The notes: generated by a model not told the origin, from the letters alone. A stretch of 64,000 nucleotides of DNA from Sphingobacterium oryzagri (GCF_028736175.1 NZ_CP117880.1:2666001-2730000), one strand, 5' to 3'; positions 1 to 9,727 are shown, counted from the stretch's first letter. Program-made: numbers and translations.

Positions 1-226
1 ATATAGGTTGTTAAAAATTACAAGGCAAACATGAATAAACATTTGTGTAGAAGGGCTGCCATTTGCAGAAACAGCATAGAAAGCACTTGACAACCACTTT
101 CAGTAAACGAACAATAAAGTCGTTTACCTACACACAAGCAACAAACAAACGATTAATGATAGCTAATGCTAAATATACGCAACGCATTTTAATAAAAACT
201 TACAAAACCCTTTCAATCTAACCATC

Positions 227-1138
227 ATGAGATTACTCCTTTCCACCTTACTATTGCTATCCCTGCGCTCAACGGTGTTTGCGCAGACAGCAACCGAACC
301 AAAAACCTATCAAAATTTCCCTACCGGCACGCAGATGTTTCAAGCTGGATATATACACCGCACCACAAACAGCACGCTTGATGGCGATATTGCGTTTGAC
401 AATAATACCGTAGATATTCGCGCAAATGTCACCTACCTGCGGTACGCTCGTTTTTTTAACCTGGCCGGTAAAACTGCCGGCGCGCAGATCATGCTGCCCT
501 ACGTTGGCATCGATGCGGATATTTTAGGCAATAACTTTAGACAGTCGGGCTTTGGCGATATGATGGTTATCCTGGGGAGCAACATCATCGGCGGTGATGC
601 CATGAGCGTAGAAGAGCTGGCAAAAACGGCTAGAAAAACGGCGCTGGCGTGGTCGCTTGCTACCACCACCCCAACTGGCTCCTATCGGCAAGAACGGCTG
701 CTAAATCCTGGCGGAAATCGTTGGCAGTTTAAACCCGAGATCGGCCTTACCGTACCCAGCGGCAAATGGGATTTGGAAGCGTACGTTCACGCTAAGTTCT
801 TTACGGCCAACCACGCCTTTCGCGTGCCCGATGCTCAGGACGAACCGCTACGCGTAACCCAAAAGCCTTTTCTTGGCGGAACGTTTCATTTGGTCTATAA
901 CTGGACGGATAAGTTCTGGATTTCTGGCGACGTAGCCGGACGGGCGGGCGGCGAAACAACGAAAGACGGCGTGGTACAGCACGATAGCCAACGCATACTG
1001 GGTTTGGGAGGAACGGTCAACTACGGTTTGGGTAGGCATCATCAGTTTGGCTTAAATTTTATCAGCAATGCAGCGGGTAATGAAAATGCACCGCATGGTG
1101 CCGTTACCGGGCTCAAGTACAGTTACATCATCAATTAA
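227..1138 (+). CDS. Outer-membrane porin-like transporter (phenol MetA-pathway family, PF13557 type)
   Basis: This is a 303-residue secreted protein. Residues 1-19 form a Sec signal peptide ending in VFAQ. The rest alternates short beta-strand-like segments rich in aromatic residues and glycine, and the C-terminus reads GLKYSYIIN, as expected for an outer-membrane beta-barrel. The pattern (FNLAGKTAGAQIMLPYVGID early, a repeated LGLGGTVNYGLG near the end) matches the family annotated as 'MetA-pathway of phenol degradation transporter'. Family members are thought to pass hydrophobic or amphipathic compounds through the outer membrane. It lies 30 bp before an alkyl sulfatase on the same strand, so uptake of alkyl sulfates or release of their products is a reasonable inference. 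The family call is from pattern recognition; the substrate is not shown by the sequence. Confidence 0.8.
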   Translation: MRLLLSTLLLLSLRSTVFAQTATEPKTYQNFPTGTQMFQAGYIHRTTNSTLDGDIAFDNNTVDIRANVTYLRYARFFNLAGKTAGAQIMLPYVGIDADILGNNFRQSGFGDMMVILGSNIIGGDAMSVEELAKTARKTALAWSLATTTPTGSYRQERLLNPGGNRWQFKPEIGLTVPSGKWDLEAYVHAKFFTANHAFRVPDAQDEPLRVTQKPFLGGTFHLVYNWTDKFWISGDVAGRAGGETTKDGVVQHDSQRILGLGGTVNYGLGRHHQFGLNFISNAAGNENAPHGAVTGLKYSYIIN

Positions 1139-1168
1139 TTTCAGTTGTCAATAAATCATACAATAACC

Positions 1169-3124
1169 ATGAAAAACTATCTTTTAGTACTGCTAACATT
1201 TTCTTTGATTCCATTGGAAATGGTCGCGCAGAGCGCTGGCCCTAAAGAAGCCACGTCCTATACGCGAAAGGCAAATAGCAACATACTATCCATTCTTGAT
1301 TTTTCAGATAGTACAGACTATGTCAATGCCAGACGCGGCTTTATCGCCACTTATCCGGAAGACCATATCGGCAAAGCCTACGATTTGAGCCAGTTTAATT
1401 TTATTAAAGGCCAGGCGCCTGCCGAAGTGAATCCAAGTTTGTGGCGCCAAAGCGAGTTAAACGCCATTGCAGGGTTGTTTAAAGTGACAGACAATGTGTA
1501 TCAAATACGCGGATTTGACCTGGCCAACATGACACTCATCAAAGGAAAAAGCGGCTGGATCGTGATTGATCCGCTCACGGTTGAAGAAACAGCCAAAGCG
1601 GGCATGCAACTGGTAAAACAGCACTTAGGCGATTTCCCGGTAACGGCGATCATTATCACGCATAGCCACATTGACCACTTCGGTGGAATGCGGGCTGTGC
1701 TCGATGAAAAAGCTATTGCGGAAGGAAAGCAAAAGATTTATGCGCCTGATGGCTTTGTCGAACATGCGGTTAGCGAAAATGTATTAGCTGGTAACACGAT
1801 GGGCCGGCGAGCCGGATACATGTATGGCAACCTGTTACCAAAATCAACAACAGGCAGTGTCGGCTCGGGCCTCGGAACAACCACGGCAACCGGAACAAGC
1901 GCTATTGCGAAGCCTACCGATATCATTAGCAGCGAAGACGGGCAGCAAAAAGTTATTGATGGGCTAAAGGTAGATTTTATCTACACACCAGACTCCGAAG
2001 CGCCTGCCGAGATGATGTTTTATTTTCCAGAGCTGCGCATGTTGGTACAGGCAGAAAACGTCAATCACACCTTGCATAATCTGTATACGCTGCGTGGCGC
2101 ACAAGTAAGAAATGGCCAAAAATGGAGCATTTATATTGATCGCATCTTAGCTCGTTGGGGTGATGACGTGGCAATTTCTATCGGCATGCACCACTGGCCA
2201 ACCTGGGGAAATACCGAGGTTAGAAACCTTTTGGAAAGCCAGCGAGATCTGTACCGTTTTATCCACGATCAAACACTTCGCTTAGCAAACACCGGACTAA
2301 CGCCGCTGGAAATAGCCGATAGTCTTGCCCTGCCCGAGGATATAGACCGCCAATTCTCGAGTCGCGGATACTACGGATCATTACACCACAATATTCGAGC
2401 GCAATACCAGCTGTACTTTGGTTTTTTTGATGGTAATCCGGCTAATTTGCATCCGCTGCCGCCGGCACAGGTTGGCAAAAAATATATTGAACTAGCAGGT
2501 GGAAGTGCGCGCATTCTCGAACAAGCGCGAAAGTCTTTTGATCTTGGCGAATACCGATGGGTAGCAGAGCTTGTAAATCATGTTGTCTTTGCCGAACCTA
2601 ATAATAAACCGGCGCGCGAACTACTTGCCGATACCTATGAGCAAATGGGCTATCAGGCAGAGTCAGCACCATGGCGTAATTTTTACTTATCGGGAGCGCA
2701 AGAACTTCGCTCCGGCGTTAGCAAACCGAAAGAAACCATATCGGCCAATAAAAATATCGTGGCTGACATGTCCTCTGATTTGTTTTTCAATTATCTGGCC
2801 ATGCGATACAATGGCCTTCAAGAACATCGCCTCAAGCATACGTTTAATTTTAACCTAACCGATACGGACGAAAAGGTGTCACTGATCCTGAGCAACGGAA
2901 CCCTCCACCCTCGCGTCGGCAGTCATGCCCCTAAAAATGTATCCGCGACGATCACCTTGCCGCGAAGTGTGCTTATGGCGCTCGCATCAGATCCAAAAAA
3001 TGCAGACCTCGCGGGGTTGGAAAAGAAGGGCACAGTAAAAATCGAAGGCGATAGAGAGGCGTTTACCGCACTGCTAAACAACATTGTCAACTTTGACAAA
3101 ATGTTCAATATTATTGAGCCTTAG
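1169..3124 (+). CDS. Alkyl sulfatase, SdsA1/BDS1-type metallo-beta-lactamase fold hydrolase
   Basis: This 651-residue enzyme is predicted to hydrolyse alkyl sulfate esters such as dodecyl sulfate to alcohol and sulfate. I chose the ATG at 1169 rather than the upstream TTG because it gives a clean signal peptide (MKNYLLVLLTFSLIPLEMVAQ). The zinc motif THSHIDHFGG places metal ligands at His165, His167, Asp169 and His170. The segment AENVNHTLHNLYTLRGAQVR matches the second metal-site and substrate region of the family. An alkyl-sulfatase dimerisation domain follows (about 380-520), then an SCP2-like C-terminal domain (about 530-651), the classical three-domain order. The signal peptide implies a periplasmic enzyme. 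It sits between a porin-like gene and a lipoprotein gene, probably one transcription unit. Confidence 0.93.
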   Translation: MKNYLLVLLTFSLIPLEMVAQSAGPKEATSYTRKANSNILSILDFSDSTDYVNARRGFIATYPEDHIGKAYDLSQFNFIKGQAPAEVNPSLWRQSELNAIAGLFKVTDNVYQIRGFDLANMTLIKGKSGWIVIDPLTVEETAKAGMQLVKQHLGDFPVTAIIITHSHIDHFGGMRAVLDEKAIAEGKQKIYAPDGFVEHAVSENVLAGNTMGRRAGYMYGNLLPKSTTGSVGSGLGTTTATGTSAIAKPTDIISSEDGQQKVIDGLKVDFIYTPDSEAPAEMMFYFPELRMLVQAENVNHTLHNLYTLRGAQVRNGQKWSIYIDRILARWGDDVAISIGMHHWPTWGNTEVRNLLESQRDLYRFIHDQTLRLANTGLTPLEIADSLALPEDIDRQFSSRGYYGSLHHNIRAQYQLYFGFFDGNPANLHPLPPAQVGKKYIELAGGSARILEQARKSFDLGEYRWVAELVNHVVFAEPNNKPARELLADTYEQMGYQAESAPWRNFYLSGAQELRSGVSKPKETISANKNIVADMSSDLFFNYLAMRYNGLQEHRLKHTFNFNLTDTDEKVSLILSNGTLHPRVGSHAPKNVSATITLPRSVLMALASDPKNADLAGLEKKGTVKIEGDREAFTALLNNIVNFDKMFNIIEP

Positions 3125-3169
3125 CAACTCATACATTAATTACCGCATACAAAATCAAAAAACAATAAG

Positions 3170-3817
3170 ATGAAAAATTTAACATTTAATCACCTGCTTC
3201 TTTTGCTGATCGCATCCATTTGCGTGCAGTGTACGAGCAGTAGCAGAATCACAGGAACATGGAAATCTGATGAAGCTGATCTAGGGAGTTACCAACATGT
3301 TATCGTTGTAGCGCTCACGGAAAAGACGGTCACACGCCAGCAAGTGGAAGACAAAATTGTTCAGGGTCTGACAGAAATTGGCGTGCATGCGCAAAAAAGT
3401 ATCGACGTTTTTCCGCCGGACTTTGTCAGCAAAAACCTTTCGAAATCAGACGTGGTTCTGCAGGAGATAAAACGCAAAAACGCTGACGCCATCGTCACTG
3501 TAGCCTTGATTGATCAAACATCTGAACAGCGCTATGTGCCTTCAGCTGGCGCTTATCCGGTAAGCCGATTTGGTTACTACGGTAATTTTGCACGATATTA
3601 CGGCAATTGGGCAAACAGTCTCTACGCGCCCGGTTACTACACGACGGATAAAACATACTATATCGAAACGAATGTTTACGATGTGCAATCGGGTAATCTG
3701 GTATGGTCTGCACAGTCCGAAACTTATAATCCAGCAGGTATTGACGGTTTCTTAAACAGCTACACCAAAGCGATGAAAAGCACGTTGGAAAAAGAAGGCC
3801 TTATTAAAGCCAAATAA
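3170..3817 (+). CDS. Putative lipoprotein, DUF4136-like
   Basis: This 215-residue protein has a lipoprotein signal peptide with a lipobox ending at Cys21 (SICVQC), so it should be anchored in a membrane facing the periplasm or outer surface. The early ITGTWKS motif, the alternating structure around VIVVALTEKTVTRQQVEDKI and the late ETNVYDVQSGNLVWSAQSET motif resemble DUF4136-type or GNA1162-like lipoproteins. A tyrosine-rich stretch lies around residues 125-165. It starts 45 bp after the alkyl sulfatase stop and is followed by a strong hairpin, so it is probably the last gene of the porin/sulfatase unit. Its function is unknown, and the family call is tentative. Confidence 0.7.
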   Translation: MKNLTFNHLLLLLIASICVQCTSSSRITGTWKSDEADLGSYQHVIVVALTEKTVTRQQVEDKIVQGLTEIGVHAQKSIDVFPPDFVSKNLSKSDVVLQEIKRKNADAIVTVALIDQTSEQRYVPSAGAYPVSRFGYYGNFARYYGNWANSLYAPGYYTTDKTYYIETNVYDVQSGNLVWSAQSETYNPAGIDGFLNSYTKAMKSTLEKEGLIKAK

Positions 3818-3832
3818 GCCAGCAGATTTTAC

Positions 3833-3893
3833 AAGGCACTTCTTCAAGCGCTCACCATGAAAAGGTTCCAGCATTTGAAGAAGTGCCTTTTTG
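3833..3893 (+). terminator. Long-stem hairpin terminator after the alkyl sulfatase unit
   Basis: A perfect 15-bp inverted repeat pairs AAGGCACTTCTTCAA (3833-3847) with TTGAAGAAGTGCCTT (3875-3889), with a 27-nt loop and a short T run after it. It lies between two convergent genes, so it may act in both directions. Confidence 0.75.
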
Positions 3894-3901
3894 AAAAGTG
3901 A

Positions 3902-4687
3902 CTAAACCGTGTATGTTATACTTTTACGCCCAAGTGGTCTAAAACAAGTCAGCACAATAGCCAGCACTATCCACAACGCAATACCGTAGCAGCTGTAAAC
4001 AATAACTTTTTCACCCGCAGGCTGGTTTGCTGCTACAGCAAGTAAGCCCCAGATACCGACGACACCATACGCGCGCATATTACGTTTTACGACCATAAGC
4101 ACATTCAAAAACCCTGCGATGAAAATTAGGATCATCGCCCAGGTGCCATCGGTTAAACCGAAGCCATTCCAATCATACTTCATCAATAATGAAGCGACAT
4201 TCGCGATAATCGCTAGCGATATCCAGCCCGCATATAAGGAAAAGGGAAAGGAAATCAGCCAATAGTGTTTAATACTTGTTTTGGTTATACTCAGCTGCAA
4301 CCTGACGACAATCACCAGGAGCGACAGTAGCAATACGGCCATAATAAAAACACTTAGCAAGGTGTAATGACTTAACCAGGCCAGCACCCAACACATATTA
4401 GCTAAACAGGACAGCGCAAACCACCAACCTATCCGCTGCAAAGCCGGCAAAGGTTCTCGCCTTTTAAAAGCATGAACGGTGCTGTATACCACAAAACAAG
4501 CTAAACTAAGATAAATAACTCCCCAAATGGAAAATGCATAACCGGCAGGCGTAAAACGCGTAAAATATTCATCCGAAACCGTCTTCATGGTATTCCCCTG
4601 CACGATTCCGGTATTGGAAAGGTAATTGACAACGACTGTGCAAACCAGCATAATGCCGTTTATCCACGCATATTTTTTGTTTTCCAT
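3902..4687 (-). CDS. TspO/MBR-like tryptophan-rich integral membrane protein
   Basis: This 261-residue protein has about seven predicted membrane helices. Conserved-looking features include FTPAGYAFSIWGVIYL near residue 48, a WWFALSCLANMCWVLAW stretch, and many tryptophans inside helices. These resemble the TspO/MBR (tryptophan-rich sensory protein) family and its longer bacterial relatives, which bind porphyrins or other hydrophobic ligands in the membrane. Classical TspO has five helices and about 160 residues, so this belongs to the longer branch at most. It stands alone, convergent with the alkyl sulfatase unit. The ligand is unknown. Confidence 0.65.
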   Translation of the reverse strand: MENKKYAWINGIMLVCTVVVNYLSNTGIVQGNTMKTVSDEYFTRFTPAGYAFSIWGVIYLSLACFVVYSTVHAFKRREPLPALQRIGWWFALSCLANMCWVLAWLSHYTLLSVFIMAVLLLSLLVIVVRLQLSITKTSIKHYWLISFPFSLYAGWISLAIIANVASLLMKYDWNGFGLTDGTWAMILIFIAGFLNVLMVVKRNMRAYGVVGIWGLLAVAANQPAGEKVIVYSCYGIALWIVLAIVLTCFRPLGRKSITYTV

Positions 4688-5230
4688 GAGTTTTTTCGGT
4701 GTTTATATTAAGTTGCTTTCCTGCTGTTGAATGACTATCGACTTAGCTGCCTCTCCTATCAACACATCCTGACAGCAAAAGTTTAGTGTTTACCATAATT
4801 TTGAACGATGTTCAGCTGTTTACGCCTAATTTCCACCAATCCCGTTCGATGTTAAATGTCAAAATTCCGTTTCCCAAGTTTGTTTACGATGTTGAAAGTT
4901 TGAGGAATCATGGAACCGTCACAGCACGGTTTAGCTTCGCATCAGGTCATGGTTCGTTAGCGCTTTACGTTATTTAAACCATGGGCGCACGTAAAAACAC
5001 GCGCATTTACGCACAGTACGCGATTGAACATTGGCTTCACGATGTTTCAATAGCCATGGCTACATCATAGCCCTACAAAACAAAGGGGGCGCCACCAAGA
5101 AACCGCGCATGAATAAAAATACCTGCTTTCGCTATATCTACCTGTATTGTTAAATGCGCAACAAAGGAAGGACGAAAGGAGAACTATACCTGCTAATCCT
5201 CGTTATTTTAACGTTCTGAAACAAACAAAT
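4688..5230. other. Intergenic region, no supported gene
   Basis: This 543-bp stretch separates the TspO-like gene from the glycosyltransferase operon. Short open frames exist, but none has a good start, a recognisable protein or coding-like composition. It must hold the promoters of the two divergent units, but I could not find a clear TTTG/TAnnTTTG pair. Confidence 0.5.
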
Positions 5231-6316
5231 ATGAAAATAGGCATCATAGCACATTTAAAGCACCCGATACGCAAACCTTTTATGGGCGGCCTGGAGGCAT
5301 TTACGCACGATATCACCAAACTGTTGATTGCGCGAGGCCACGACGTAACGCTATTTGCGAGCGAGCTATCTGATCCGGCATTAAACGTATATCCAATCAT
5401 GAGCGATACAGACTACGATCGGGAAACATTGAGCAGGTTTCGTTCGCACGAAATGAGTGAAGATTTTATATCGACACATCATGCCTATCTCGAACTGATG
5501 CAGGATATTGACAACAAAGGATTTGACATTATTTTTAATAATAGCCTCAACTATGTACCTATCACGATGTCTACGATTTGCAAAACACCTGTCATCACGG
5601 TGCTGCATACGCCGCCGATCTTTGAAATGAAAAGGGCGGCTGCCAAAGAACGAGCAGCGGGCGGCATGACCTATGTATCGGTTTCTGAACCGAATGCTGA
5701 TGCCTGGAAACCCTACATCAATAACTGTACGGTTATTAACAATGGCATTGATCTAAATCAGTGGACATATCAGGCTGTTAACGACAGACAATATGTCGTT
5801 TGGTTCGGAAGGATACATCCCGACAAAGGCACGCACCTAGCCATTCAGGCAGCCAAACTTGCGGGTAAGAAAATTAAAATAGCGGGTTCGATTGCCGACC
5901 GGCACTACTTTGAAACATTTGTTGAACCGTTATTGGATGCAGACGCCGAATGGGTGTCGCATTGCACACACGAGGAGCTCAACGGCCTGATTGGCAATGC
6001 CGAGGTAAGTATTATCACGCCTTGTTGGGATGAGCCTTTCGGACTGGTCGTCGCAGAAAGTCTGGCCTGTGGCACGCCAGTAGCGGGAATAGCCCGCGGC
6101 GCTTTGCCAAGTATTTTAACGCATGAAACTGGCGCGCTGACCAAATCATGCGATCCGGAAGAAATCGCGCGTTGCGTGCTTGCCGCATCAAAACTTGACA
6201 GGATAGCGTGCCGCGAACAGGCCGTTGGAAGACTTTGTCAGATTTCCATGGTGGAGCGTTACGAGCATCTGTTTAACGAAGTCATCCAAAAGCAGTTTTT
6301 TCGGCATGCCATATAA
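5231..6316 (+). CDS. Glycosyltransferase family 4 (GT-B fold)
   Basis: This is a 361-residue GT-B enzyme. The N-terminus (MKIGIIAHLKHPIRKPFMGG, then LEAFTHDITKLLIARGHDV) is the typical acceptor-domain start of GT4. The nucleotide-sugar site appears as a WFGRIHPDKGTHLAIQAAK motif and the retaining-GT E-x7-E signature DEPFGLVVAESLACGTPV. I chose the ATG at 5231, which gives this clean start; an upstream TTG would add 28 residues with no family resemblance. There is no signal peptide, so it is cytoplasmic. It overlaps the next glycosyltransferase gene by 11 bp and is the first of three. Donor and acceptor are unknown. Confidence 0.88.
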   Translation: MKIGIIAHLKHPIRKPFMGGLEAFTHDITKLLIARGHDVTLFASELSDPALNVYPIMSDTDYDRETLSRFRSHEMSEDFISTHHAYLELMQDIDNKGFDIIFNNSLNYVPITMSTICKTPVITVLHTPPIFEMKRAAAKERAAGGMTYVSVSEPNADAWKPYINNCTVINNGIDLNQWTYQAVNDRQYVVWFGRIHPDKGTHLAIQAAKLAGKKIKIAGSIADRHYFETFVEPLLDADAEWVSHCTHEELNGLIGNAEVSIITPCWDEPFGLVVAESLACGTPVAGIARGALPSILTHETGALTKSCDPEEIARCVLAASKLDRIACREQAVGRLCQISMVERYEHLFNEVIQKQFFRHAI

Positions 6317-7391
6317 CATCGCTTATTATGTGCATCATCACGGTGCCGGACATCTTATGCGTGCCATAGCGATAGCCAAAGCTTTGATTAAGCAACGCGA
6401 TTGCGAAATAACATTTTTAGGGACAGGTTTGTCCAGATACCGGAGCGAAATACCTTCTGAAATCGGTGTTACTGAACTTCCGGCTGACGTTCCGGCGGCT
6501 ACGGATGTGCATTACCGTACTGCTGAAGTGCCCAACCTGCATTATTCGCCTTTCCACGTTCAAGGTCTATTGGACAGAAATGTGCTTATTTTACAGCACT
6601 TTCAAGCGCATCCGGAAACGCTCTGTGTTGTAGACGTATCCAGCGAGGTCACGCAACTAGCCCGACTATCCGGTATTCCGACCATTGTCATTCGCCAACA
6701 CGGTGACCGGCTAGATCTGGCACACCAGTTGGCGTACGAAAGTGCCGATCTTATTGTAGCGCCTTATCCGGAAAGTATGAGTACGCCGTCACAAGAAGGC
6801 ATTTATGATTATAAAACACTTTTTAGCGGTGGCTTCTCCCGATATGATGATCTGCCAACGCAGCCTGACATAGCACATGAGCATGATATTGCCGTGCTTG
6901 TCGGGAAAGGTGGTACAAATTTCAACAGCCATTTTGTATACCAACTTCAGCGGCAGCTGCCTGAACACTATCGGCTGCACATTATCGGCGATTTATTTCG
7001 ACCACAAACGAACAACAACATCACGATGTATGGGCAGCTTGCCGATCCGCAGCCCATTTTAGCACGCTGTTCCGTAGTGATTTGCAATGCCGGACACAAT
7101 ACCATCATGGAGGTAGCTTCTTTACGCAAGCGCACAGTTTGCATTCCCGCTTCCCGTCCCTTTGATGAGCAATTCGCAAAAGCAGCAGCTTTACAGCGAT
7201 TAGGGCTGGCGATTGTCGTTGCAGAAGCGGATATGATGTCTGTAGACTGGCTGGATATCCTTCGGCAAGCCAACGAGCTTGACGTCTCGCGTTGGTCGTC
7301 TATCATAGACGAATCAGCATTGCATAAGATTGCTAAAAAAATTTTTCAAACGTTTGATTCTCATTTCCACACCAGCCGGAACGAACAGTAA
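6306..7391 (+). CDS. GT28/MurG-like glycosyltransferase
   Basis: This 361-residue protein starts with IAYYVHHHGAGHLMRAIAIAKAL, the histidine- and glycine-rich N-terminal loop of MurG/UGT-like GT-B enzymes. The C-terminal half holds AVLVGKGGTNFNSHF and the donor-binding segment VICNAGHNTIMEVASL followed by IPASRPFDEQFAKAAALQRL, typical of GT28 C-terminal domains. The start at ATG 6306 overlaps the GT4 gene by 11 bp, which suggests translational coupling. No signal peptide is present. It probably transfers a nucleotide-activated sugar in the cytoplasm as part of a three-enzyme glycan pathway; the product is unknown. Confidence 0.82.
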   Translation: MPYNIAYYVHHHGAGHLMRAIAIAKALIKQRDCEITFLGTGLSRYRSEIPSEIGVTELPADVPAATDVHYRTAEVPNLHYSPFHVQGLLDRNVLILQHFQAHPETLCVVDVSSEVTQLARLSGIPTIVIRQHGDRLDLAHQLAYESADLIVAPYPESMSTPSQEGIYDYKTLFSGGFSRYDDLPTQPDIAHEHDIAVLVGKGGTNFNSHFVYQLQRQLPEHYRLHIIGDLFRPQTNNNITMYGQLADPQPILARCSVVICNAGHNTIMEVASLRKRTVCIPASRPFDEQFAKAAALQRLGLAIVVAEADMMSVDWLDILRQANELDVSRWSSIIDESALHKIAKKIFQTFDSHFHTSRNEQ

Positions 7392-7407
7392 AACTTACAA
7401 CGAAAAT

Positions 7408-8232
7408 ATGTCTAATCAAATTTCTATATTAACCCTTGTTCATCATCGCACGCAAGCTTTGCACAACCAACTGTCGGCAATAGCTGGCAGCACTGCGTAT
7501 CCGGCCGAGCTTATCGTGGTTCACATGAATGAAGATATACCGGTGCTACCGCCGCAGCCATTTCCTGTGCGACAGCTCCGTTTAGGCAGCGATAGCGGAC
7601 TGAATTTAGCTGCTGCGCGCAATTATGCGATGGAACATGCGTTAACAGAAAAAAATGTATTTTTAGACGTAGATTGCTTGCCCGCTAGCACATTGATCGC
7701 GGAATACGACGCAGCGCTGGAAGGCGAAAATTGTTTAGTAGGCGGGCGCGTTCGCTACCTTTCACAACATGCCACCGAAAATTTAGATCGGCTGAAAAAC
7801 CTTTTCGAACATAGTCAGCCCGATCCGATCAGGCCTGATGATAAAGACTTTACCCATGAGTTATTCTGGACATTGAACTTTGGTTGCACAAAACGTACCT
7901 TCGCGCGTATCGGAGGATTTGATACGGCCTTTGCCGGTTATGGCGGAGAAGACACCGATTTTGCTTTTCAGGCGCGCAAGCTGCATATTGCTATCCGAAC
8001 AATCGACGCGACCGCATTTCATCAACACCATGCCAGCTATTCGCCCCCGCTCAATCATTTAGAAGATATACTGCGCAACGCTCATGTGTTCTACAAGAAA
8101 TGGGGAATATGGCCCATGGAAGGTTGGTTATCCGCTTTTGAAGAACACGGGTATATCCGTCGCTCGCAGCACGATGTGACACTTTTGCGTACGCCAACCG
8201 ATAGGGAAATCGAAGCTGCTTTAAAAAAATAA
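7408..8232 (+). CDS. Glycosyltransferase family 2 with galactosyltransferase-type C-terminus
   Basis: This 274-residue GT-A enzyme carries the metal-binding DxD in VFLDVDCLP (Asp87, Asp89) and a GGFDTAFAGYGGEDTDFAFQ segment that matches the C-terminal module of galactosyl/N-acetylgalactosaminyl-type transferases (Glyco_transf_7C). The ATG at 7408 gives the family-like start SNQISILTLVHHRTQALHNQ. It begins 16 bp after the preceding glycosyltransferase stop, completing the operon. The enzyme is cytoplasmic. The family suggests hexose or hexosamine transfer; the acceptor cannot be read from the sequence. Confidence 0.87.
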   Translation: MSNQISILTLVHHRTQALHNQLSAIAGSTAYPAELIVVHMNEDIPVLPPQPFPVRQLRLGSDSGLNLAAARNYAMEHALTEKNVFLDVDCLPASTLIAEYDAALEGENCLVGGRVRYLSQHATENLDRLKNLFEHSQPDPIRPDDKDFTHELFWTLNFGCTKRTFARIGGFDTAFAGYGGEDTDFAFQARKLHIAIRTIDATAFHQHHASYSPPLNHLEDILRNAHVFYKKWGIWPMEGWLSAFEEHGYIRRSQHDVTLLRTPTDREIEAALKK

Positions 8233-8379
8233 CCGGTACGCTATAGCACACGTTGCAAATATTGACAAACGAAGATAAATGCGGTAACTATTGAACTTTT
8301 ACGGTAGTTTTCCATTCTATTAGCAAGAGGTAGCAATACCGTTTATATAAAAAACCGGTGTCAAAGAAAGGACCATACC

Positions 8380-8727
8380 ATGAATGAGAAGCACACACAA
8401 GCGGACAGCGTTAAAGAACTGATACAGAAAAAACTCGTGGAAAATGGCGAGCGCATCCATCAGGATTATTTTGGTGTAGAGAAGATTGCCGAGGATAAAT
8501 ATTTAGTTTATTGGGTGGCACAAGGTTATATCGACGAATTTGATGTATCTGAAGATGATGATGTTGTCAAAATTTTGATAAACGTCGCGACACTAACAGA
8601 CGAACAGGTACAGCTTCCGGAATCGGTATTGGATTATATTCCTACTGCCTATATACATGTCAAGAATGGTGAAAAAATCCGCGAGATAGACGAATTTTTG
8701 GAAGAGTTAAAAGAAAATAGTAACTAG
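8380..8727 (+). CDS. Small acidic protein of unknown function
   Basis: This 115-residue protein has no signal peptide and no recognised domain. It is strongly acidic, with DEFDVSEDDDVVKI in the middle and an EIDEFLEELKENSN tail. A good AAAGGA ribosome-binding sequence lies about 10 bases before the ATG, which supports expression. It stands alone, 148 bp after the glycosyltransferase operon. A soluble cytoplasmic protein is likely; I do not assign a function. Confidence 0.65.
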   Translation: MNEKHTQADSVKELIQKKLVENGERIHQDYFGVEKIAEDKYLVYWVAQGYIDEFDVSEDDDVVKILINVATLTDEQVQLPESVLDYIPTAYIHVKNGEKIREIDEFLEELKENSN

Positions 8728-9727
8728 CAGCCGCCGGATTGAGCCGAGATGAAGGGAATGCACGATGCCCATCAGCTTCGCAGGTAAATTGTATCGACAA
8801 GACTACAAAGAAGCAATTTTTCTGAGACGATGATTGTCTTCATGTTCGGATGAGCAGCTCCTGTGCCCGATGTCATACCTCAACCGATCTGCGAGTCTGC
8901 CTATGGGATGTTTCTAATTTCCAGACAAGACAGTCGTTAAAAGCTTAAAAAAACAAATATGTCAGCTGCTGGACAAAGCGCATAGCATGACTTCAACAGC
9001 CTTTTTTAGATGCAATCATAAACTCTTAAGGATAAAAAGCAGAACATCCTCGCCACTTCTTGATGCGGGGGTTGTTGTTTTAATCGAGCTTTTTAAATAG
9101 CCTGAATCTCATCAGTCGATATGATAAAATTACACAATCGATTGTTCGCTAAAGCAACTTTGTTGCTTTACAGACTTTTATTTATTATTGCACTGCATTA
9201 CATTTTTAGTTGAATCAGCTCTCCATGCCTCCCGGCCTCTGGGGAGCTTTCCAAATTTTTTACGGCGAATAGATCGCTCTAGATGTATGATAACAATACA
9301 TTGATTAACCTCTTTGCATAACTCTTCTAACCTTTCGTTATGATCTTGTAATGGTGGATCATGTACAAACGTTGTGGAATGAATAAAAACAATCAACTAT
9401 GTGTTGTTTGTTAGTTTACCCAAACGCACGATTCTTTTAAAGCCCTATTGGCGCCCGATCGCTAAAGAACATTGTAAAGCCCCGCATGCAAGCTGATCCC
9501 TTACACCCATTCCACTAAGCGATGGACTAATTATTCACAAGAACATGACCAAATATGATCGACTCACTGTATTTGCGGAATTGTCGATTTTCGGAGCGTG
9601 TTTCGTTGCTTGATTCTTTATTTTGATAGTGTTTAATTTAAAATATAATTTTATTGTTTTTAACAAAAATAGTTGTAATTTTAATACCGATACAGGTGTT
9701 TTATAACAAGCAAAATTGCTTAAGATA
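8728..9727. other. Intergenic kilobase with no convincing gene
   Basis: This 1-kb stretch is AT-rich in its second half and holds no open frame with a credible start and protein-like composition. A 72-codon minus-strand frame at 9178-9396 is charged and ATG-initiated, but I cannot support it as a gene. The one structured element I see is the hairpin at 9043-9081. Confidence 0.5.
9043..9081 (+). terminator. Terminator-like hairpin without an assigned gene
   Basis: AACATCCTCGC (9043-9053) pairs imperfectly with GCGGGGGTTGTT (9065-9076), followed by a short T run. No gene ends just upstream on the plus strand, so it may end an unrecognised transcript or be a relic. Confidence 0.35.

Noticed and set aside
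4786..4977. 63-codon plus-strand frame
   Set aside because: No family resemblance, no ribosome-binding site, and composition not unlike its surroundings.
9178..9396. 72-codon minus-strand frame with a charged C-terminus
   Set aside because: ATG-initiated but no domain, no neighbours and no promoter signal; kept only as a note in the gap entry.
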